A model generated the notes under the pieces. That model was not told the DNA's origin. It saw only the letters and a list, made by a program, of their open reading frames with translations, and ran no database searches. From Gloeomargarita sp. SRBZ-1_bins_9 (lineage in GTDB: Bacteria > Cyanobacteriota > Cyanobacteriia > Gloeomargaritales > Gloeomargaritaceae): a DNA stretch of 64,000 bases. The translations under genes were made by a program, and so were the position numbers. Of the stretch, positions 1-9,983 are shown piece after piece. Each line of letters begins with the position of its first letter. Positions within the stretch are counted from its first letter, which is position 1. The stretch lies in the NCBI GenBank assembly GCA_039794565.1, contig JAUQVX010000006.1:49780-113779 (forward strand), written 5' to 3'.

Positions 1-156
1 GCTTTTATCCCCCGCTTGGCCGAGCGCTACCGCTGGCAGTTGCTCCTAAAAATGCCCGACGTCGCTGCGCCCTGGCCCGATTTCCGTTTTTTGCTGCGCC
101 GGTGCCCCCCCGATGTGCAGTTGCTGATTGACGTGGACCCCTGGGAACTGCTCTAG
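1..156 (+). CDS. priA: Primosomal protein N' (PriA helicase), C-terminal end only
   Basis: The window opens inside a reading frame that ends with TAG at 154-156. The visible 51 residues contain an RYRWQLLLK stretch and end in LIDVDPWELL. This matches the end of PriA, the helicase that reloads the replisome at stalled forks; its last domain usually ends in a similar I/V-DVDP-x-x-LL motif. Only this tail is visible, so helicase and zinc-binding motifs cannot be checked. The stop codon overlaps the end of a convergent frame on the minus strand. Assignment rests on the C-terminal motif alone. Confidence 0.7.
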   Translation, partial: AFIPRLAERYRWQLLLKMPDVAAPWPDFRFLLRRCPPDVQLLIDVDPWELL

Positions 157-452
157 CGGGTCGTCAACCCCTGCTGCAACAGGTTGAGAACTTGGGACAA
201 GTTACCCTGCGACAGCGCCACCCCATCCAACCAAAGTCCGGCAAAAAAACCGACTTTTGAGCACGCCCTGGGCATTGGGTTCTTGACGTTGATAGGTCCA
301 GGTCCCTGCTTCCCCCACAAATTCCTGCTCCAGGGTTCGCCAGACCATTGCCTAGGGTGTGACCAGACTGTGGGGACGACTGTGACTGGTTGCCCGCACC
401 GGCGACGCCCTATAACCACCCCTTCGATGAGTTCCGCTTTCACCTGGGGCAT
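153..452 (-). pseudogene. Unrecognised small gene, probably frameshifted
   Basis: A 99-codon minus-strand frame runs from ATG at 452 to a stop inside the end of priA. The two ends look protein-like (start MPQVKAELIEGVVIG; end NLSQVLNLLQQGLTTR), but the middle (SRNLWGKQGPGPINVKN) does not. A second minus-strand frame at 348-202 reads much better through the middle (MVWRTLEQEF, then GEAGTWTYQRQEP). The two frames can be joined at a run of seven A on the plus strand (243-249). The first frame is also open upstream of the ATG to about position 510. I infer a small gene broken by compensating or recent frameshifts. I do not recognise the family. Confidence 0.35.
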
Positions 453-717
453 GGTAGCATAGCGCCGCTTCCGCCCGCGATAAGTGGTCGCCGCTTTCTC
501 AAGGCGGTATCCGGCTGACTTCAGGCCTCACTGTCATGCCCCTACCCCAACATAACCCCCTTCACCCCCGCGCCTTATCACAAAACCGGTCGTAACGCAA
601 GGAAGCTATCCCAAGATTAAGCAACGTATCGAATTGTTGCAGGTGGGGAGGCGGGGTCACCGCTGGTGGGTGTTTTCGGTAAGAATACTCATAGGCCCTT
701 TGTGTGACAGCGAGCTT

Positions 718-3700
718 ATGTTCACCTACGTCAAGCCGTCTATCCGTCAATTGCAGCCGGAGAATGTGGAAAATCGCACTGTGATGCGGGTGGTGTATGT
801 GGTGTTGGAACCGCAGTATCAAAGTGCGTTGACGGCGGCGGCACGGGATATCAACGCCCAACCGGGCAACCTGGCGGTGGAATTGCGGGGGTATTTGATT
901 GAGGAGTTGCGCTCGCCGGAAAACTATCAACAATTTCAAGAAGACATTGCCCAGGCGGATGTTTTCATTGCGTCGTTGATTTTTGTGGAGGATTTGGCCC
1001 AAAAGATTGTGCAGGCGGTCACTCCCTACCGGGACAAGTTGCATGCGATTGTGGTGTTTCCGTCCCTGCCGGAGGTGATGCGGCTCAATAAGTTGGGGAC
1101 GTTTTCTATGGCGCAGTTGGGCCAGTCGAAAAATGCCATTGCCCAATTCATGCGCAAGCGCAAGGAGGCTGGCGGGGGGTCGTTCCAGGAGGGGATGTTG
1201 AAACTGTTGCAAACCCTGCCTAAGGTATTGAAGTATTTGCCCATTGACAAGGCCCAGGATGCGCGCAATTTCCTGTTGAGTTTTCAGTACTGGTTGGGGG
1301 GGTCGAAGGAAAACCTGCGCAATTTCCTGCTGATGCTGGCGGATAAGTATTTGCCCCAGATGCAGGAAAAACTGGCCTTTCAAGAGCCGGTGACCTACCC
1401 GGAGATGGGGATTTGGCACCCTTTGGCGCCCCAGATGTTTACGTCCTTGGTGGACTACCTGCACTGGTACCAACAGCGGGCGGACATCGGCGAGGATTTG
1501 CGAGACCCCTTGGCGCCGACGGTGGGGTTGATTTTGCAGCGCACGCACCTGTTGACGGGGGATGACGCCCACTACGTGGCCATGGTGCAGGAGTTGGAGT
1601 GTTTGGGGGCGCGGGTGATTCCTGTGTTTGCGGGGGGGTTGGATTTTTCCAAGCCGGTGGAGGCCTATTTCTACCAACCCCAGGCGCCCCACAAACCCCT
1701 GGTGGATGTGGTGGTGTCCCTGACGGGGTTTGCCCTGGTGGGGGGGCCGGCGCGCCAGGACCATGGCAAGGCGGTGCAGGTGCTGCAAAAACTCAACCGT
1801 CCCTACCTGGTGGCGCTGCCGCTGGTGTTTCAAACGACGGAGGAATGGCGGGCCAGCGACCTGGGGCTGCATCCGATTCAGGTGGCGCTGCAAATGGCGA
1901 TTCCCGAATTGGATGGGGCCATTGAACCGATTATTCTCTCGGGGCGGGATGGGGCCACGGGCAAGGCGATCGCGCTCCAGGACCGGGTGGCGCTGCTGGC
2001 TAAACGGGCGATGCGCTGGGTGCAGTTGCGCCGTAAACCCAAGTGTCAAAAGAAGATTGCCATTACGGTCTTTAGCTTCCCGCCGGATAAGGGAAATGTG
2101 GGTACGGCGGCCTATCTGGATGTCTTTGGCTCGATCTACCGGGTGTTGGAGGCGCTGAAAAACAACGGCTATGCGGTGGAGGATATGCCCGGGAGCGTTG
2201 AGGAGTTGATGGAGGCGGTTTTGCATGACCGGCAGGCGCTCGCCGGGAGTCCCAATCTGAACATTGCCTACCGGATGACGGTGGCGGAGTACGAGCGGTT
2301 GACGCCCTACCATGAGCGGATTACCCAGCAGTGGGGACCGCCGCCGGGCCAGCTCAACAGCGATGGGCAGCATTTGCTCATCTACGGCAAGCACTTTGGC
2401 CATGTGTTTATCGGGGTGCAGCCGACGTTTGGCTATGAAGGGGACCCGATACGGCTGCTGTTTTCCCGCTCGGCGTCTCCCCACCACGGTTTTGCTGCCT
2501 ATTACACTTATCTCCAGCACGTCTGGCAGGCGGATGCGGTGTTGCACTTTGGCACCCACGGGTCGCTGGAGTTCATGCCGGGGAAACAGATGGGTCTGTC
2601 GGGGGATTGCTACCCGGATAATTTGATCGGGGAACTGCCCAATTTCTACTACTATGCGGCGAATAATCCGTCGGAAGCGACGATTGCCAAGCGGCGGGGC
2701 TATGCCACCACCATTAGTTACCTGACGCCGGCGGCGGACCAGGCGGGGTTGTACAAGGGGCTGCGGGAACTCAAGGACTTGATTGCGTCCTACCAAACCC
2801 TGAAAGATACGGGGCGGGGGCCGGCGATTATCAACAGCATTGTGGAGCAATGTCGGCTGGTGAATTTGGATCAGGACGTGCCGCTGCCGGAGGTGCCGGG
2901 GGAGGAATTAACGCCCCAACAGCGGGATGAATTGGTGGGCCGCATTTACCGGCAGTTGATGGACATCGAATCGCGGTTGTTGCCCTTTGGGTTGCATGTG
3001 ATCGGCCAGCCGCCGTCGGCGCAGGAGGCGATTGCGACCCTGGTGGCAATTGCTAAGGTGGACCGGCCGGAGGAGGGCCTAGAGAGTCTGCCGCGCATTT
3101 TGGCCCGCAGTCTGGGACAGGATTTGGATGAGCTGTATCGCCGGAGCCAGCAGGGGGATTTGGCGGCGGTGGCATGGCTGGACCGGTTGCAGGCAGATAC
3201 GTACCGGGCTATTACCACCCTGGTGGAAACGGTCACGGACCAGGAGGGTCGCCTGGGCCGAACGGCGCGGTTTAATTTCTTTGGGCTGGGGGCGCAGGAA
3301 CCCTGGTTTCAGATGCTCAAGAAGGATTACCCCCGCTTGGAGCAGGTGCAGTTGCAGCCCCTGATGAATTACTTGGCCCAGGCGCTGGAGCTGATTACCG
3401 CCGATAACGAGTTAGGGGCGTTGCTCAAGGCGTTGGAGGGGGAATACATTACGCCGGGGCCGGGGGGTGACCCGGTGCGCACGCCGGAGGTGCTGCCGAC
3501 GGGCAAAAACATCCATGCCTTGGACCCCCAAGCGATTCCCACGGCTGCGGCTATGGCCCAGGCGCGGCTGATCGTGGACCGGTTGCTGGAGCGCTATCGG
3601 CAGGAGTCGGGGGGGACCTGGCCGGAGAGCATCGCCATTACCCTGTGGGGGACGGACAACATCAAGACCTATGGGGAGTCCCTGGCCCAGGTGTTTTGGT

Positions 3701-4689
3701 TGGTGGGGGTCAAACCTATGCCCGATGCTCTGGGGCGGATGAACCGGTTGCAGTTGATCCCGCTGGAGGAGTTGGGCCGGCCCCGCATTGATGTGGTGGT
3801 CAATTGCTCGGGGGTGTTCCGGGATTTGTTTTTGAACCAGATGTATTTGCTGGACCAGGCGGTGAAGTTGGCGGCGGAGGCGGAGGAACCCCTAGAGTGG
3901 AACTTTGTGCGCAAGCACGCTCTGGAGCAGGCCCAGGAGTTGAACTTGCCGTTGCGGCAGGCGGCCACGCGGGTGTTTTCCAATGCTTCGGGGTCTTATG
4001 CCGCTAATGTCAACCTGGCGGTGGAAAACGGCACCTGGGAGCAGGAAAGTGATTTGCAGCAGATGTTTTTGACCCGCAAGTCCTATGCCTTTAATGCCGA
4101 CTGTCCCGGGACGATGGAGCAGAACCTGGAGCTGTTTCAAAGCAGCTTGCGCCGGGTGGAGGTGACGCTGCAAAACCTGGATTCGTCGGAAATTTCTTTG
4201 ACGGATGTGTCTCACTACTTTGATTCGGACCCGACCAAGGTGGTGGCCAGCTTACGCAACGACGGCAAAAAGCCCCAGGCCTACATCGCCGACACCACAA
4301 CGCCGGACGGCCGGGTGCGGAGTTTGAGTGAGACGGTGCGCCTGGATGCTCGTACTAAACTGCTCAACCCCAAGTGGTACGAGGGGCTGCTCAAGCACGG
4401 CTACGAGGGGGTGCGGGAGATTGCCAAGCGGCTCAACAACACCCTGGGTTGGTCGGCTACAGCCGGGGCGGTGGACAACTGGATTTACGAGGAGGCCCAC
4501 AACACCTACATCAACGACCCGCATATGCGCGAGCGCCTGCTGAATCTGAATCCCCATTCCTTCCGGCGGATGGTGGGCACGCTGTTGGAGGTGTATGGGC
4601 GGGGCTACTGGCAAACCAGCCCGGAAAACATTGCTCTGCTCCAGCAGTTGTATCAGGAGGTGGAGGACCGCATCGAAGGGGTCGCCTAG
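718..4689 (+). CDS. chlH: Magnesium chelatase subunit H
   Basis: Large porphyrin-binding subunit of magnesium chelatase. With ChlI and ChlD it inserts Mg2+ into protoporphyrin IX, the first step committed to chlorophyll. The product is 1323 aa, normal for cyanobacterial ChlH. The CobN/ChlH core is clear, with [18 protein letters not shown] at about residue 610 and [20 protein letters not shown] shortly after, and a conserved C-terminal region ending in [15 protein letters not shown] chose ATG 718 (MFTYVKPSI) because this is the usual family start; the open frame before it shows no family resemblance. A DUF429 gene begins directly at its stop, so the two are probably co-transcribed. One HIP1 octamer lies at 1966-1973. 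Confidence 0.97.
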   Translation: MFTYVKPSIRQLQPENVENRTVMRVVYVVLEPQYQSALTAAARDINAQPGNLAVELRGYLIEELRSPENYQQFQEDIAQADVFIASLIFVEDLAQKIVQAVTPYRDKLHAIVVFPSLPEVMRLNKLGTFSMAQLGQSKNAIAQFMRKRKEAGGGSFQEGMLKLLQTLPKVLKYLPIDKAQDARNFLLSFQYWLGGSKENLRNFLLMLADKYLPQMQEKLAFQEPVTYPEMGIWHPLAPQMFTSLVDYLHWYQQRADIGEDLRDPLAPTVGLILQRTHLLTGDDAHYVAMVQELECLGARVIPVFAGGLDFSKPVEAYFYQPQAPHKPLVDVVVSLTGFALVGGPARQDHGKAVQVLQKLNRPYLVALPLVFQTTEEWRASDLGLHPIQVALQMAIPELDGAIEPIILSGRDGATGKAIALQDRVALLAKRAMRWVQLRRKPKCQKKIAITVFSFPPDKGNVGTAAYLDVFGSIYRVLEALKNNGYAVEDMPGSVEELMEAVLHDRQALAGSPNLNIAYRMTVAEYERLTPYHERITQQWGPPPGQLNSDGQHLLIYGKHFGHVFIGVQPTFGYEGDPIRLLFSRSASPHHGFAAYYTYLQHVWQADAVLHFGTHGSLEFMPGKQMGLSGDCYPDNLIGELPNFYYYAANNPSEATIAKRRGYATTISYLTPAADQAGLYKGLRELKDLIASYQTLKDTGRGPAIINSIVEQCRLVNLDQDVPLPEVPGEELTPQQRDELVGRIYRQLMDIESRLLPFGLHVIGQPPSAQEAIATLVAIAKVDRPEEGLESLPRILARSLGQDLDELYRRSQQGDLAAVAWLDRLQADTYRAITTLVETVTDQEGRLGRTARFNFFGLGAQEPWFQMLKKDYPRLEQVQLQPLMNYLAQALELITADNELGALLKALEGEYITPGPGGDPVRTPEVLPTGKNIHALDPQAIPTAAAMAQARLIVDRLLERYRQESGGTWPESIAITLWGTDNIKTYGESLAQVFWLVGVKPMPDALGRMNRLQLIPLEELGRPRIDVVVNCSGVFRDLFLNQMYLLDQAVKLAAEAEEPLEWNFVRKHALEQAQELNLPLRQAATRVFSNASGSYAANVNLAVENGTWEQESDLQQMFLTRKSYAFNADCPGTMEQNLELFQSSLRRVEVTLQNLDSSEISLTDVSHYFDSDPTKVVASLRNDGKKPQAYIADTTTPDGRVRSLSETVRLDARTKLLNPKWYEGLLKHGYEGVREIAKRLNNTLGWSATAGAVDNWIYEEAHNTYINDPHMRERLLNLNPHSFRRMVGTLLEVYGRGYWQTSPENIALLQQLYQEVEDRIEGVA

Positions 4690-5418
4690 TTGCGCTTTCT
4701 GGGGATTGACCTGGGCTGGGTGTCGGGGCCGTCGGGACTTTGTTGCCTGGAGTGGGATGGGCAGGCTCTTGTTTTGCTCGACCTGGGCCGGCAACAACCC
4801 CTGGAGACGATCCTGGCCTGGGTGGACCGGTGGGCGCCGGAGGGACAGGCGGCGGGGGTGGCGGTGGATGCGCCGACGATCATTCCCAATGCCACGGGCA
4901 TGCGTTTACCGGACCGGCTGACCCATCTGTATTTCCGGCGCTACCAGGCGGGGTGTTATCCGGCGAATTTGGGGCGGCCTTTTGCCCGGCGCACGGTGGG
5001 ATTTGGGCAGGCCCTGTTGGCGCGCCAATTTCGCCATGGGGTGCACATCCAACCCCGTCGGCCCGACCGCTGGCAGATTGAGGTGTTTCCCCATCCGGCG
5101 GTGGTGCATTTGTTTGCCCTGCCGCGCATTCTCAAGTACAAGAAAGGGGGATTGGCCCAGCGACAACAGGAATTGCAAAAGCTACGGGATTTGCTGCTGC
5201 AACTCAAGGGGGGCGAACCGGCCTTGAACCTGAGGGATTTACCGGCCATTCCCAGCACCACTGCTGCCCTAAAGGTCTTAGAGGATCAGTTGGATGCCTT
5301 GGTGTGCGCCTATGTTGCTGCTTACTGGTGGTACTGGGGACGCCAAAAAAACCAGGTTCTGGGCAATGAACAGGAGGGCTACATCGTAGTGCCGCAGCAA
5401 CCGGTTTCAGTGGAATAA
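4690..5418 (+). CDS. DUF429 family protein (predicted RNase H-like fold)
   Basis: The 242-aa product starts with MRFLGIDLGWVSGPSG, the acidic first strand typical of actin/RNase H-like folds. It also has VAVDAPTIIPN near residue 60 and a conserved EVFPHPAVV in the middle. These features match DUF429 (COG2410), a family without a firmly established role. The start codon is TTG, placed directly after the chlH stop with no spacer, which suggests translational coupling to chlH. The gene overlaps the 3' end of convergent cpcT by 12 nt. Family assignment is good; function is unknown. Confidence 0.75.
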   Translation: MRFLGIDLGWVSGPSGLCCLEWDGQALVLLDLGRQQPLETILAWVDRWAPEGQAAGVAVDAPTIIPNATGMRLPDRLTHLYFRRYQAGCYPANLGRPFARRTVGFGQALLARQFRHGVHIQPRRPDRWQIEVFPHPAVVHLFALPRILKYKKGGLAQRQQELQKLRDLLLQLKGGEPALNLRDLPAIPSTTAALKVLEDQLDALVCAYVAAYWWYWGRQKNQVLGNEQEGYIVVPQQPVSVE

Positions 5419-6003
5419 GTCGGCTACTTCCTCGGCAAAACTCTGCACCCGTACGAACTCAAAGGGTCCGGCGACGGCACCCCACACTTGGGCATCGGTT
5501 TCCGGGTCCCGGCCCCGGTCCCAGCTCAAAAATTCCCGGTCGTTGACCCTGAATTCGCTATCGAGGTAGGTCCGTTTGCCCCGCCGCTCCACCCAGCAGC
5601 ATTTGCCCTCCACCCGGCCGTGAAAGCTCTGGCCGTCCCAGGTGACGATCATGTTGCAACCGGGCAGGTGGACTAACCGGTCGGCCGTCAGGGCCTGGAG
5701 ACGTTCTTTTTGGCGAGCCGCGCCGTAAAATTCGACCTCGTCCCGCACCAGGTAATTTTCGATTTCCAGGTGGTCGTTGACGGTGTGGATTTTGAGCACC
5801 CGTACCCGGTAGGGGTGGTGGAGTTCATAGTTGTAGGCTTGTTCGACGTACAGGCTAAGTCCGTTGAGCAGGGACCAGGGCAGGGGGCGCATGCACACGC
5901 GGATGTGGGCAAAAAAAGGGGGATTGGCGAAGGCCTGGGCCTGGTTACTGAAATCGGCGGCCAACCACCGGGCCAGGGTCCACTGATCAGTCGGATGGGT
6001 CAT
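5407..6003 (-). CDS. cpcT: Phycobiliprotein chromophore lyase, CpcT/CpeT family
   Basis: The 198-aa product belongs to the CpcT/CpeT lyases, which attach bilins to cysteine 153-155 of phycocyanin or phycoerythrin beta subunits. Recognisable features are the N-terminal ADFSNQAQAFANPPFF stretch, the VCMRPLPW motif, an EQAYNYELHHPYRVRVL strand and the late WVERRGKRTYLDSEF block. The start ATG at 6003 gives the normal family length of about 200 aa. No cpc operon lies in this window, so the partner subunit is elsewhere. Symbol cpcT rather than cpeT is an inference, since no phycoerythrin genes are seen. Its 3' end overlaps the DUF429 gene. Confidence 0.88.
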   Translation of the reverse strand: MTHPTDQWTLARWLAADFSNQAQAFANPPFFAHIRVCMRPLPWSLLNGLSLYVEQAYNYELHHPYRVRVLKIHTVNDHLEIENYLVRDEVEFYGAARQKERLQALTADRLVHLPGCNMIVTWDGQSFHGRVEGKCCWVERRGKRTYLDSEFRVNDREFLSWDRGRDPETDAQVWGAVAGPFEFVRVQSFAEEVADLFH

Positions 6004-6058
6004 ACACTACCATGGGAGCAAGGGGCGCTAGATTGATTGTAGGGTCTGGGGGAGACGG

Positions 6059-6394
6059 GTGAACACGGGATGGCGATTTTGGCTGGGCTGGCTCATTCTT
6101 CTCCTGTTGCTGGGTAATCTGGGGTTGCAGGGATTGGTGCGGGGGTTGGTGGTCCTGCTGGTGTTTTTCATCGTGGCACCGCCCCTGTTGCTCTGGGGGT
6201 TGCGTTGGTGGGTGCGTCGCCAAATCGCCGTTGGCCCCTGTCCGGTGTGCAGTACCTCCCTCCAGGGCTGGAACCAAACCCAGACCCAATGCCCCCACTG
6301 CGGCGAACGGTTGCAGGTGAAAAATGGACAGTTCCAGCGCCTCACGCCCCCGGGTACGGTGGAGGTGGAAGCGGTGGAAGTGCCGGAGAACTAG
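6059..6394 (+). CDS. Small membrane protein with C-terminal zinc ribbon
   Basis: The 111-aa product has about 40 hydrophobic N-terminal residues, enough for two membrane passes, then a basic WWVRRQ loop and a CPVC-x14-CPHC pair that should bind one zinc. The last 25 residues are acidic. The start is GTG at 6059; a nearby ATG at 6070 is out of frame. It ends shortly before ygfZ on the same strand, so both are probably on one transcript. I do not recognise a named family. Topology and zinc binding are inferred from sequence only. Confidence 0.6.
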   Translation: MNTGWRFWLGWLILLLLLGNLGLQGLVRGLVVLLVFFIVAPPLLLWGLRWWVRRQIAVGPCPVCSTSLQGWNQTQTQCPHCGERLQVKNGQFQRLTPPGTVEVEAVEVPEN

Positions 6395-6399
6395 CGCGG

Positions 6400-7467
6400 A
6401 TGTCCCTAGCTGCCCTGCGTCAGGTCCAACGGTCCGCCGGCGCCCAGTTCCATCCCGATGGGTACCCCTGGTGCTTTGGGCGGGAAATCCCCACGCGCGA
6501 CCAATTGGAACGGGGGGTGATTTTGTTGGACCGCAGCCACTGGGGACGGCTGTTGCTCCAGGGGGCCGACCGGGTCCGTTACCTGCACAACCAAAGTACG
6601 AACAACATCCAAGCTCTCCAGGTGGGTCAAGGTGGCGATACGGTTTTGGTGACCCCTACTGCCCGGACGATAGATTTGGTGAGCGCCTACCTGGAGCCGG
6701 AGCAGATTCGTTTGCTGGTTTCGCCAGGGCAACGGCAGCGTATCCGACAATGGCTGGAAAAGTACATCTTTTTTGCTGACCAGGTGACGCTTACGGACGA
6801 CAGCGAGGCCACGGCCATGTTCACGCTGCTAGGACCGGGGAGTCAGGCTTTGCTGGACCAACTGGGGGCGAGTGATTTAACGGCTCAACCGGTCGGCCAT
6901 CACCGGGTGGTGACGTGGGCCGGTCACCCCTTGTGGATCGCTGTCGGCAGCGGTTTGGTGACCAGGGGTTATACGGTCATCCTGCCGGTGGCCATGGCGG
7001 CAGATCTGTGGCAGGGGTGGGTGCAGCAGGGGGCCATACCTTGGGGGGAGCAGGCCTGGGAGTGGTTGCGCATTGCCCAGGGGCGACCGGCAGTGGGCGC
7101 TGAACTCACGGAGGATTACAACCCCTTGGAAGCCGGGTTGTGGCATTGCGTATGTCTGCAGAAGGGCTGCTATATCGGGCAGGAGACCCTGGCGCGCCTC
7201 AACACCTACAAGGGGGTCAAACAACAGCTCTGGGGACTCCAGCTCACCGCACCGGCTACCCCAGGAACCCCTATCTACCTTGGGGACGAAAAGGTGGGCG
7301 TGCTCACCAGCTATACCCATTATTTCGGCCAAGAACACCGGGGACTGGGTTATATCCGCACCCGGGCGGGGGGCGCCGGCTTGACAGTCCGGGTGGGGGA
7401 ACAAACCGCCACCGTGACCGATTTACCCTTTGCCCACCGGGGTTACCTGGCCCAGTTGCAGGGGTAA
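6400..7467 (+). CDS. ygfZ: YgfZ/GcvT-domain folate-binding protein
   Basis: This 355-aa protein resembles YgfZ, a tetrahydrofolate-binding relative of the glycine-cleavage T protein that helps maintain certain iron-sulfur enzymes. The diagnostic KGCYIGQET motif, with the conserved cysteine, is at about residue 258, preceded by LTEDYNPLEAGL. The N-terminal half shows the GcvT-like fold (LDRSHWGRLLLQGADR) and the C-terminus a small barrel. The frame is open upstream, but ATG 6400 (MSLAALRQV) gives a family-like start. The 3' end overlaps convergent sbcD by 45 nt. Confidence 0.88.
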   Translation: MSLAALRQVQRSAGAQFHPDGYPWCFGREIPTRDQLERGVILLDRSHWGRLLLQGADRVRYLHNQSTNNIQALQVGQGGDTVLVTPTARTIDLVSAYLEPEQIRLLVSPGQRQRIRQWLEKYIFFADQVTLTDDSEATAMFTLLGPGSQALLDQLGASDLTAQPVGHHRVVTWAGHPLWIAVGSGLVTRGYTVILPVAMAADLWQGWVQQGAIPWGEQAWEWLRIAQGRPAVGAELTEDYNPLEAGLWHCVCLQKGCYIGQETLARLNTYKGVKQQLWGLQLTAPATPGTPIYLGDEKVGVLTSYTHYFGQEHRGLGYIRTRAGGAGLTVRVGEQTATVTDLPFAHRGYLAQLQG

Positions 7468-8715
7468 TTGTTCCGCCGGGGGGATGGACCACTCGGGTTC
7501 GGTGCCGTTGAGCAGGGCTTGGGCCGCCAGGAGTAGATCGTTTTTCAGGGGTTGTAGTTGCTCTATTTCGTCAACGTATTGGGCCAGGACGGTCATGGGG
7601 TCGAGCACCTGACTCAAATCCACCTGGGTTAGGCGCTGGCGGGGTTGGTCCGTGACGATCTCCGGCTGCAAGGTGAAGTAATGGGCTGCCGCTAGGGCCT
7701 TTTGCAATTCCCCCACATTGATCAGGGCCTGTTGGGGCTGGCGAATCCGGTACATCACCCGCACCAGGGCATCAGCGATCGGCGTTTTGGCAATTTCGGC
7801 CAGTAGGGTCGCCTGGGGGTCGGCCGCCTGGGTCAAATCCGCCTGAATCGTGTACATAGGCCGGGTGGGCAAGGGGCAAAATTGCCAGCGGGTTTCCGTG
7901 GGTTCAATGTCCACCAAAACATACCCTTTGGCTTCTTTTTCCTCCCCAAAATCCACCCGCTCGATGCTGCCGGCATAGACCACCGGCGGTTCCGTCCAGA
8001 GCACCTGATGGCGATGTACATGCCCCAGGGCCACATAGCGAAAACAGGGCTGCGCCACCAGCGACAGGGGCACCGTAAACGTTTTACCGGGTGATAAGAA
8101 CCGCTCTGCCCCCAACACCGCCTGCTCCACCATCACATGGGCCGCCAAAATGGCCGGAATGTCCGGGTCCAAACCGACAATTTCCCCCTCCAGTACCTCC
8201 CGCAATCGCTTGAGCAATAGGTTGTTGATGTCGTCCATGGATAAGCCCTGGGTTTCCGGCTTGGTCAGCAGCATGGAATGGGTAATCCAGGGCAGGGTGA
8301 CCACCTGTAAGGGACCGTTGCGGGTTGTCAGGGTGTAGGTGGCTAGGGATTCCCCTACAATCACGCCCGGCACGTTCAACGCCCGATAAATGGACAGGGA
8401 TGCCCCACCTTCCCCCTGCTTGTGCTGGTCGTGATTGCCCACCAACAGGACCACCGGAATTTGGGCCGCCACTGCCCGTAAAAATTGCCGGGCCAACAAT
8501 TCTTGAATCACCGGCGGCGGTGTAGCGTCAGGAAAAGCATCTCCGGTAAACAACACCACATCCACCGGCAAGGCCAACGCCTGGTCCATCGCCGTTGCCA
8601 GCGCCCGGTAAACATCCTCCACCCGCGTATTCAAACCAGTCTGGGGATTGAGTCGCCCGTAACTTTGCCCACTGCCCAGGTGAATATCCGACAAATGCAG
8701 AATCCGCATGCCCAT
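7423..8715 (-). CDS. sbcD: DNA repair exonuclease SbcD/Mre11 family
   Basis: A metallophosphoesterase of the SbcD/Mre11 type, 430 aa. The metal-binding motifs are visible in order: LHLSDIHLG at the N-terminus, VVLFTGDAFPD, LLVGNHDQH, AAHVMVE and ALGHVHRHQ. In the family this nuclease works with the SbcC/Rad50 ATPase on DNA ends and hairpins; no sbcC is present here. I chose ATG 8715, because a strong AAGGGGGG lies just upstream and the family start is MRILHLSDIHLG. It is the last gene of a carB-folC-sbcD operon, 29 nt after folC. Confidence 0.88.
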   Translation of the reverse strand: MGMRILHLSDIHLGSGQSYGRLNPQTGLNTRVEDVYRALATAMDQALALPVDVVLFTGDAFPDATPPPVIQELLARQFLRAVAAQIPVVLLVGNHDQHKQGEGGASLSIYRALNVPGVIVGESLATYTLTTRNGPLQVVTLPWITHSMLLTKPETQGLSMDDINNLLLKRLREVLEGEIVGLDPDIPAILAAHVMVEQAVLGAERFLSPGKTFTVPLSLVAQPCFRYVALGHVHRHQVLWTEPPVVYAGSIERVDFGEEKEAKGYVLVDIEPTETRWQFCPLPTRPMYTIQADLTQAADPQATLLAEIAKTPIADALVRVMYRIRQPQQALINVGELQKALAAAHYFTLQPEIVTDQPRQRLTQVDLSQVLDPMTVLAQYVDEIEQLQPLKNDLLLAAQALLNGTEPEWSIPPAEQLPLQLGQVTPVGKG

Positions 8716-8744
8716 TGCCGACCCCCCTTTTTCCCCATTATGGC

Positions 8745-9980
8745 TTAGGAAATGCCCCTGTCCTTGAGCACCTGGCCGATGAGATACAAAGACCCGGTAA
8801 TCACCGGCGTATATCCCTGGGGCGTGGCCGCTACCGCCTCCTGAACATGCTGATAAACCTGCACGGCTAGGTCTGGACAAAGGCATCGGCTGACCTCACG
8901 CAACGCCACCGGTTCGTGGTAAGCATGGCCGGGAATCGGTACAAAACTCACCCGGTCCCCCGGACGCAACAGCCGCCCTAAAATAGCCGGAGCATCCTTA
9001 CTGGCCAGTAGCCCCATCACCCAATGCACCGGCATCAAATGCTCCTGGTCAATGTAGCGTCGCAACGTCTCCGCCCCCTCGGGATTGTGCGCCCCGTCGA
9101 GTAACACCTTTTGCCCCCCCCACGTGACCCACTGCAACCGTCCCGGCCAGCGGGTTTGGGCCATCCCCCGTTGCACTTTTTCTACCGGCAAATCCCATCC
9201 CTGCTGGCGCAGTTGGTTAGCAATTGCCAAAGCAATGCAGGCATTTTGTTTTTGATGCTCACCCAGCAAGGGAATGGGGTAATCATCACCCTGAAAACGC
9301 AGGATATTTCCGGGGGTGCTATCCGGCGGTTCCACCACCACCAACGGGCAAGCCAAGCGCCGGGCCAGGTCATCAATCACCGCCGCCGCCGCCGCTGCCA
9401 TCGGCCCCCGCACCAGGGGACGCCCCGGCTTCAAAATCCCTGCTTTTTCCCGGGCAATATCCGCCAGCGTGGGACCCAAGCGCTCCTGATGGTCGAACCC
9501 AATGGACGTAATCACCGTCACCAGGGGATGGTCGAGCACGTTGGTGGCATCCAAACGCCCCCCCAATCCCACCTCAATCACCCCGATGTCCACCTGTTGT
9601 TCCGCAAAATAGACCCACATCAGGGCCGTGATGGCCTCAAATTCCGTGATGGACAACGCCTGGGCCTCCACCACCTGGTGAATCCGTTGCAAAATACGCC
9701 ACCAATCCCCCTCCGTGATCGGCTGGCCGTTGATTTGCACCCGCTCCTGGTAGCGCACCAGATGGGGGGAAATATACAGTCCCGTGCGGTAGCCACAGGC
9801 CGTGAGTATGTGGGCCAGGTAGGCGCAAACCGACCCCTTACCGTTGGTCCCCGCCACATGTACAGCCGGCACCCGGTTTTGGGGTTGGCCCAGATGGTCC
9901 AGCAACCGCCGAATACGCTCCAACCCCAACGTAATGCCAAACCGTTGTAGCCCCTGAAAAAACGCCCGAACGTCCCCCAT
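8745..9980 (-). CDS. folC: Folylpolyglutamate synthase / dihydrofolate synthase
   Basis: Mur-ligase-like enzyme of 411 aa that adds glutamate to dihydropteroate and/or tetrahydrofolate. The P-loop HVAGTNGKGSV is at about residue 41. Other family landmarks are TGLYISPHLVRYQERVQING, ITEFEAITALMW, GLGGRLDATN, REKAGILKPG, and LDGAHNPEG in the C-terminal domain. The length is typical. The start lies 3 nt after the carB stop, so translation is probably coupled. Whether it has both synthase activities cannot be read from the sequence. Confidence 0.95.
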   Translation of the reverse strand: MGDVRAFFQGLQRFGITLGLERIRRLLDHLGQPQNRVPAVHVAGTNGKGSVCAYLAHILTACGYRTGLYISPHLVRYQERVQINGQPITEGDWWRILQRIHQVVEAQALSITEFEAITALMWVYFAEQQVDIGVIEVGLGGRLDATNVLDHPLVTVITSIGFDHQERLGPTLADIAREKAGILKPGRPLVRGPMAAAAAAVIDDLARRLACPLVVVEPPDSTPGNILRFQGDDYPIPLLGEHQKQNACIALAIANQLRQQGWDLPVEKVQRGMAQTRWPGRLQWVTWGGQKVLLDGAHNPEGAETLRRYIDQEHLMPVHWVMGLLASKDAPAILGRLLRPGDRVSFVPIPGHAYHEPVALREVSRCLCPDLAVQVYQHVQEAVAATPQGYTPVITGSLYLIGQVLKDRGIS

Positions 9981-9983
9981 GAA

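Noticed and set aside
634..717. Extended start of chlH
   Set aside because: The extra 28 codons have no family resemblance; MFTYVKPSI is the usual ChlH start.
562..2850. 762-codon open frame antisense to chlH
   Set aside because: Its content is rich in H, R, P and Q, without domains, as expected for a shadow frame opposite a GC-rich gene. chlH is complete and well conserved.
9111..9950. 279-codon plus-strand frame within folC
   Set aside because: It lies opposite a complete folC with all motifs, and has shadow-type composition.
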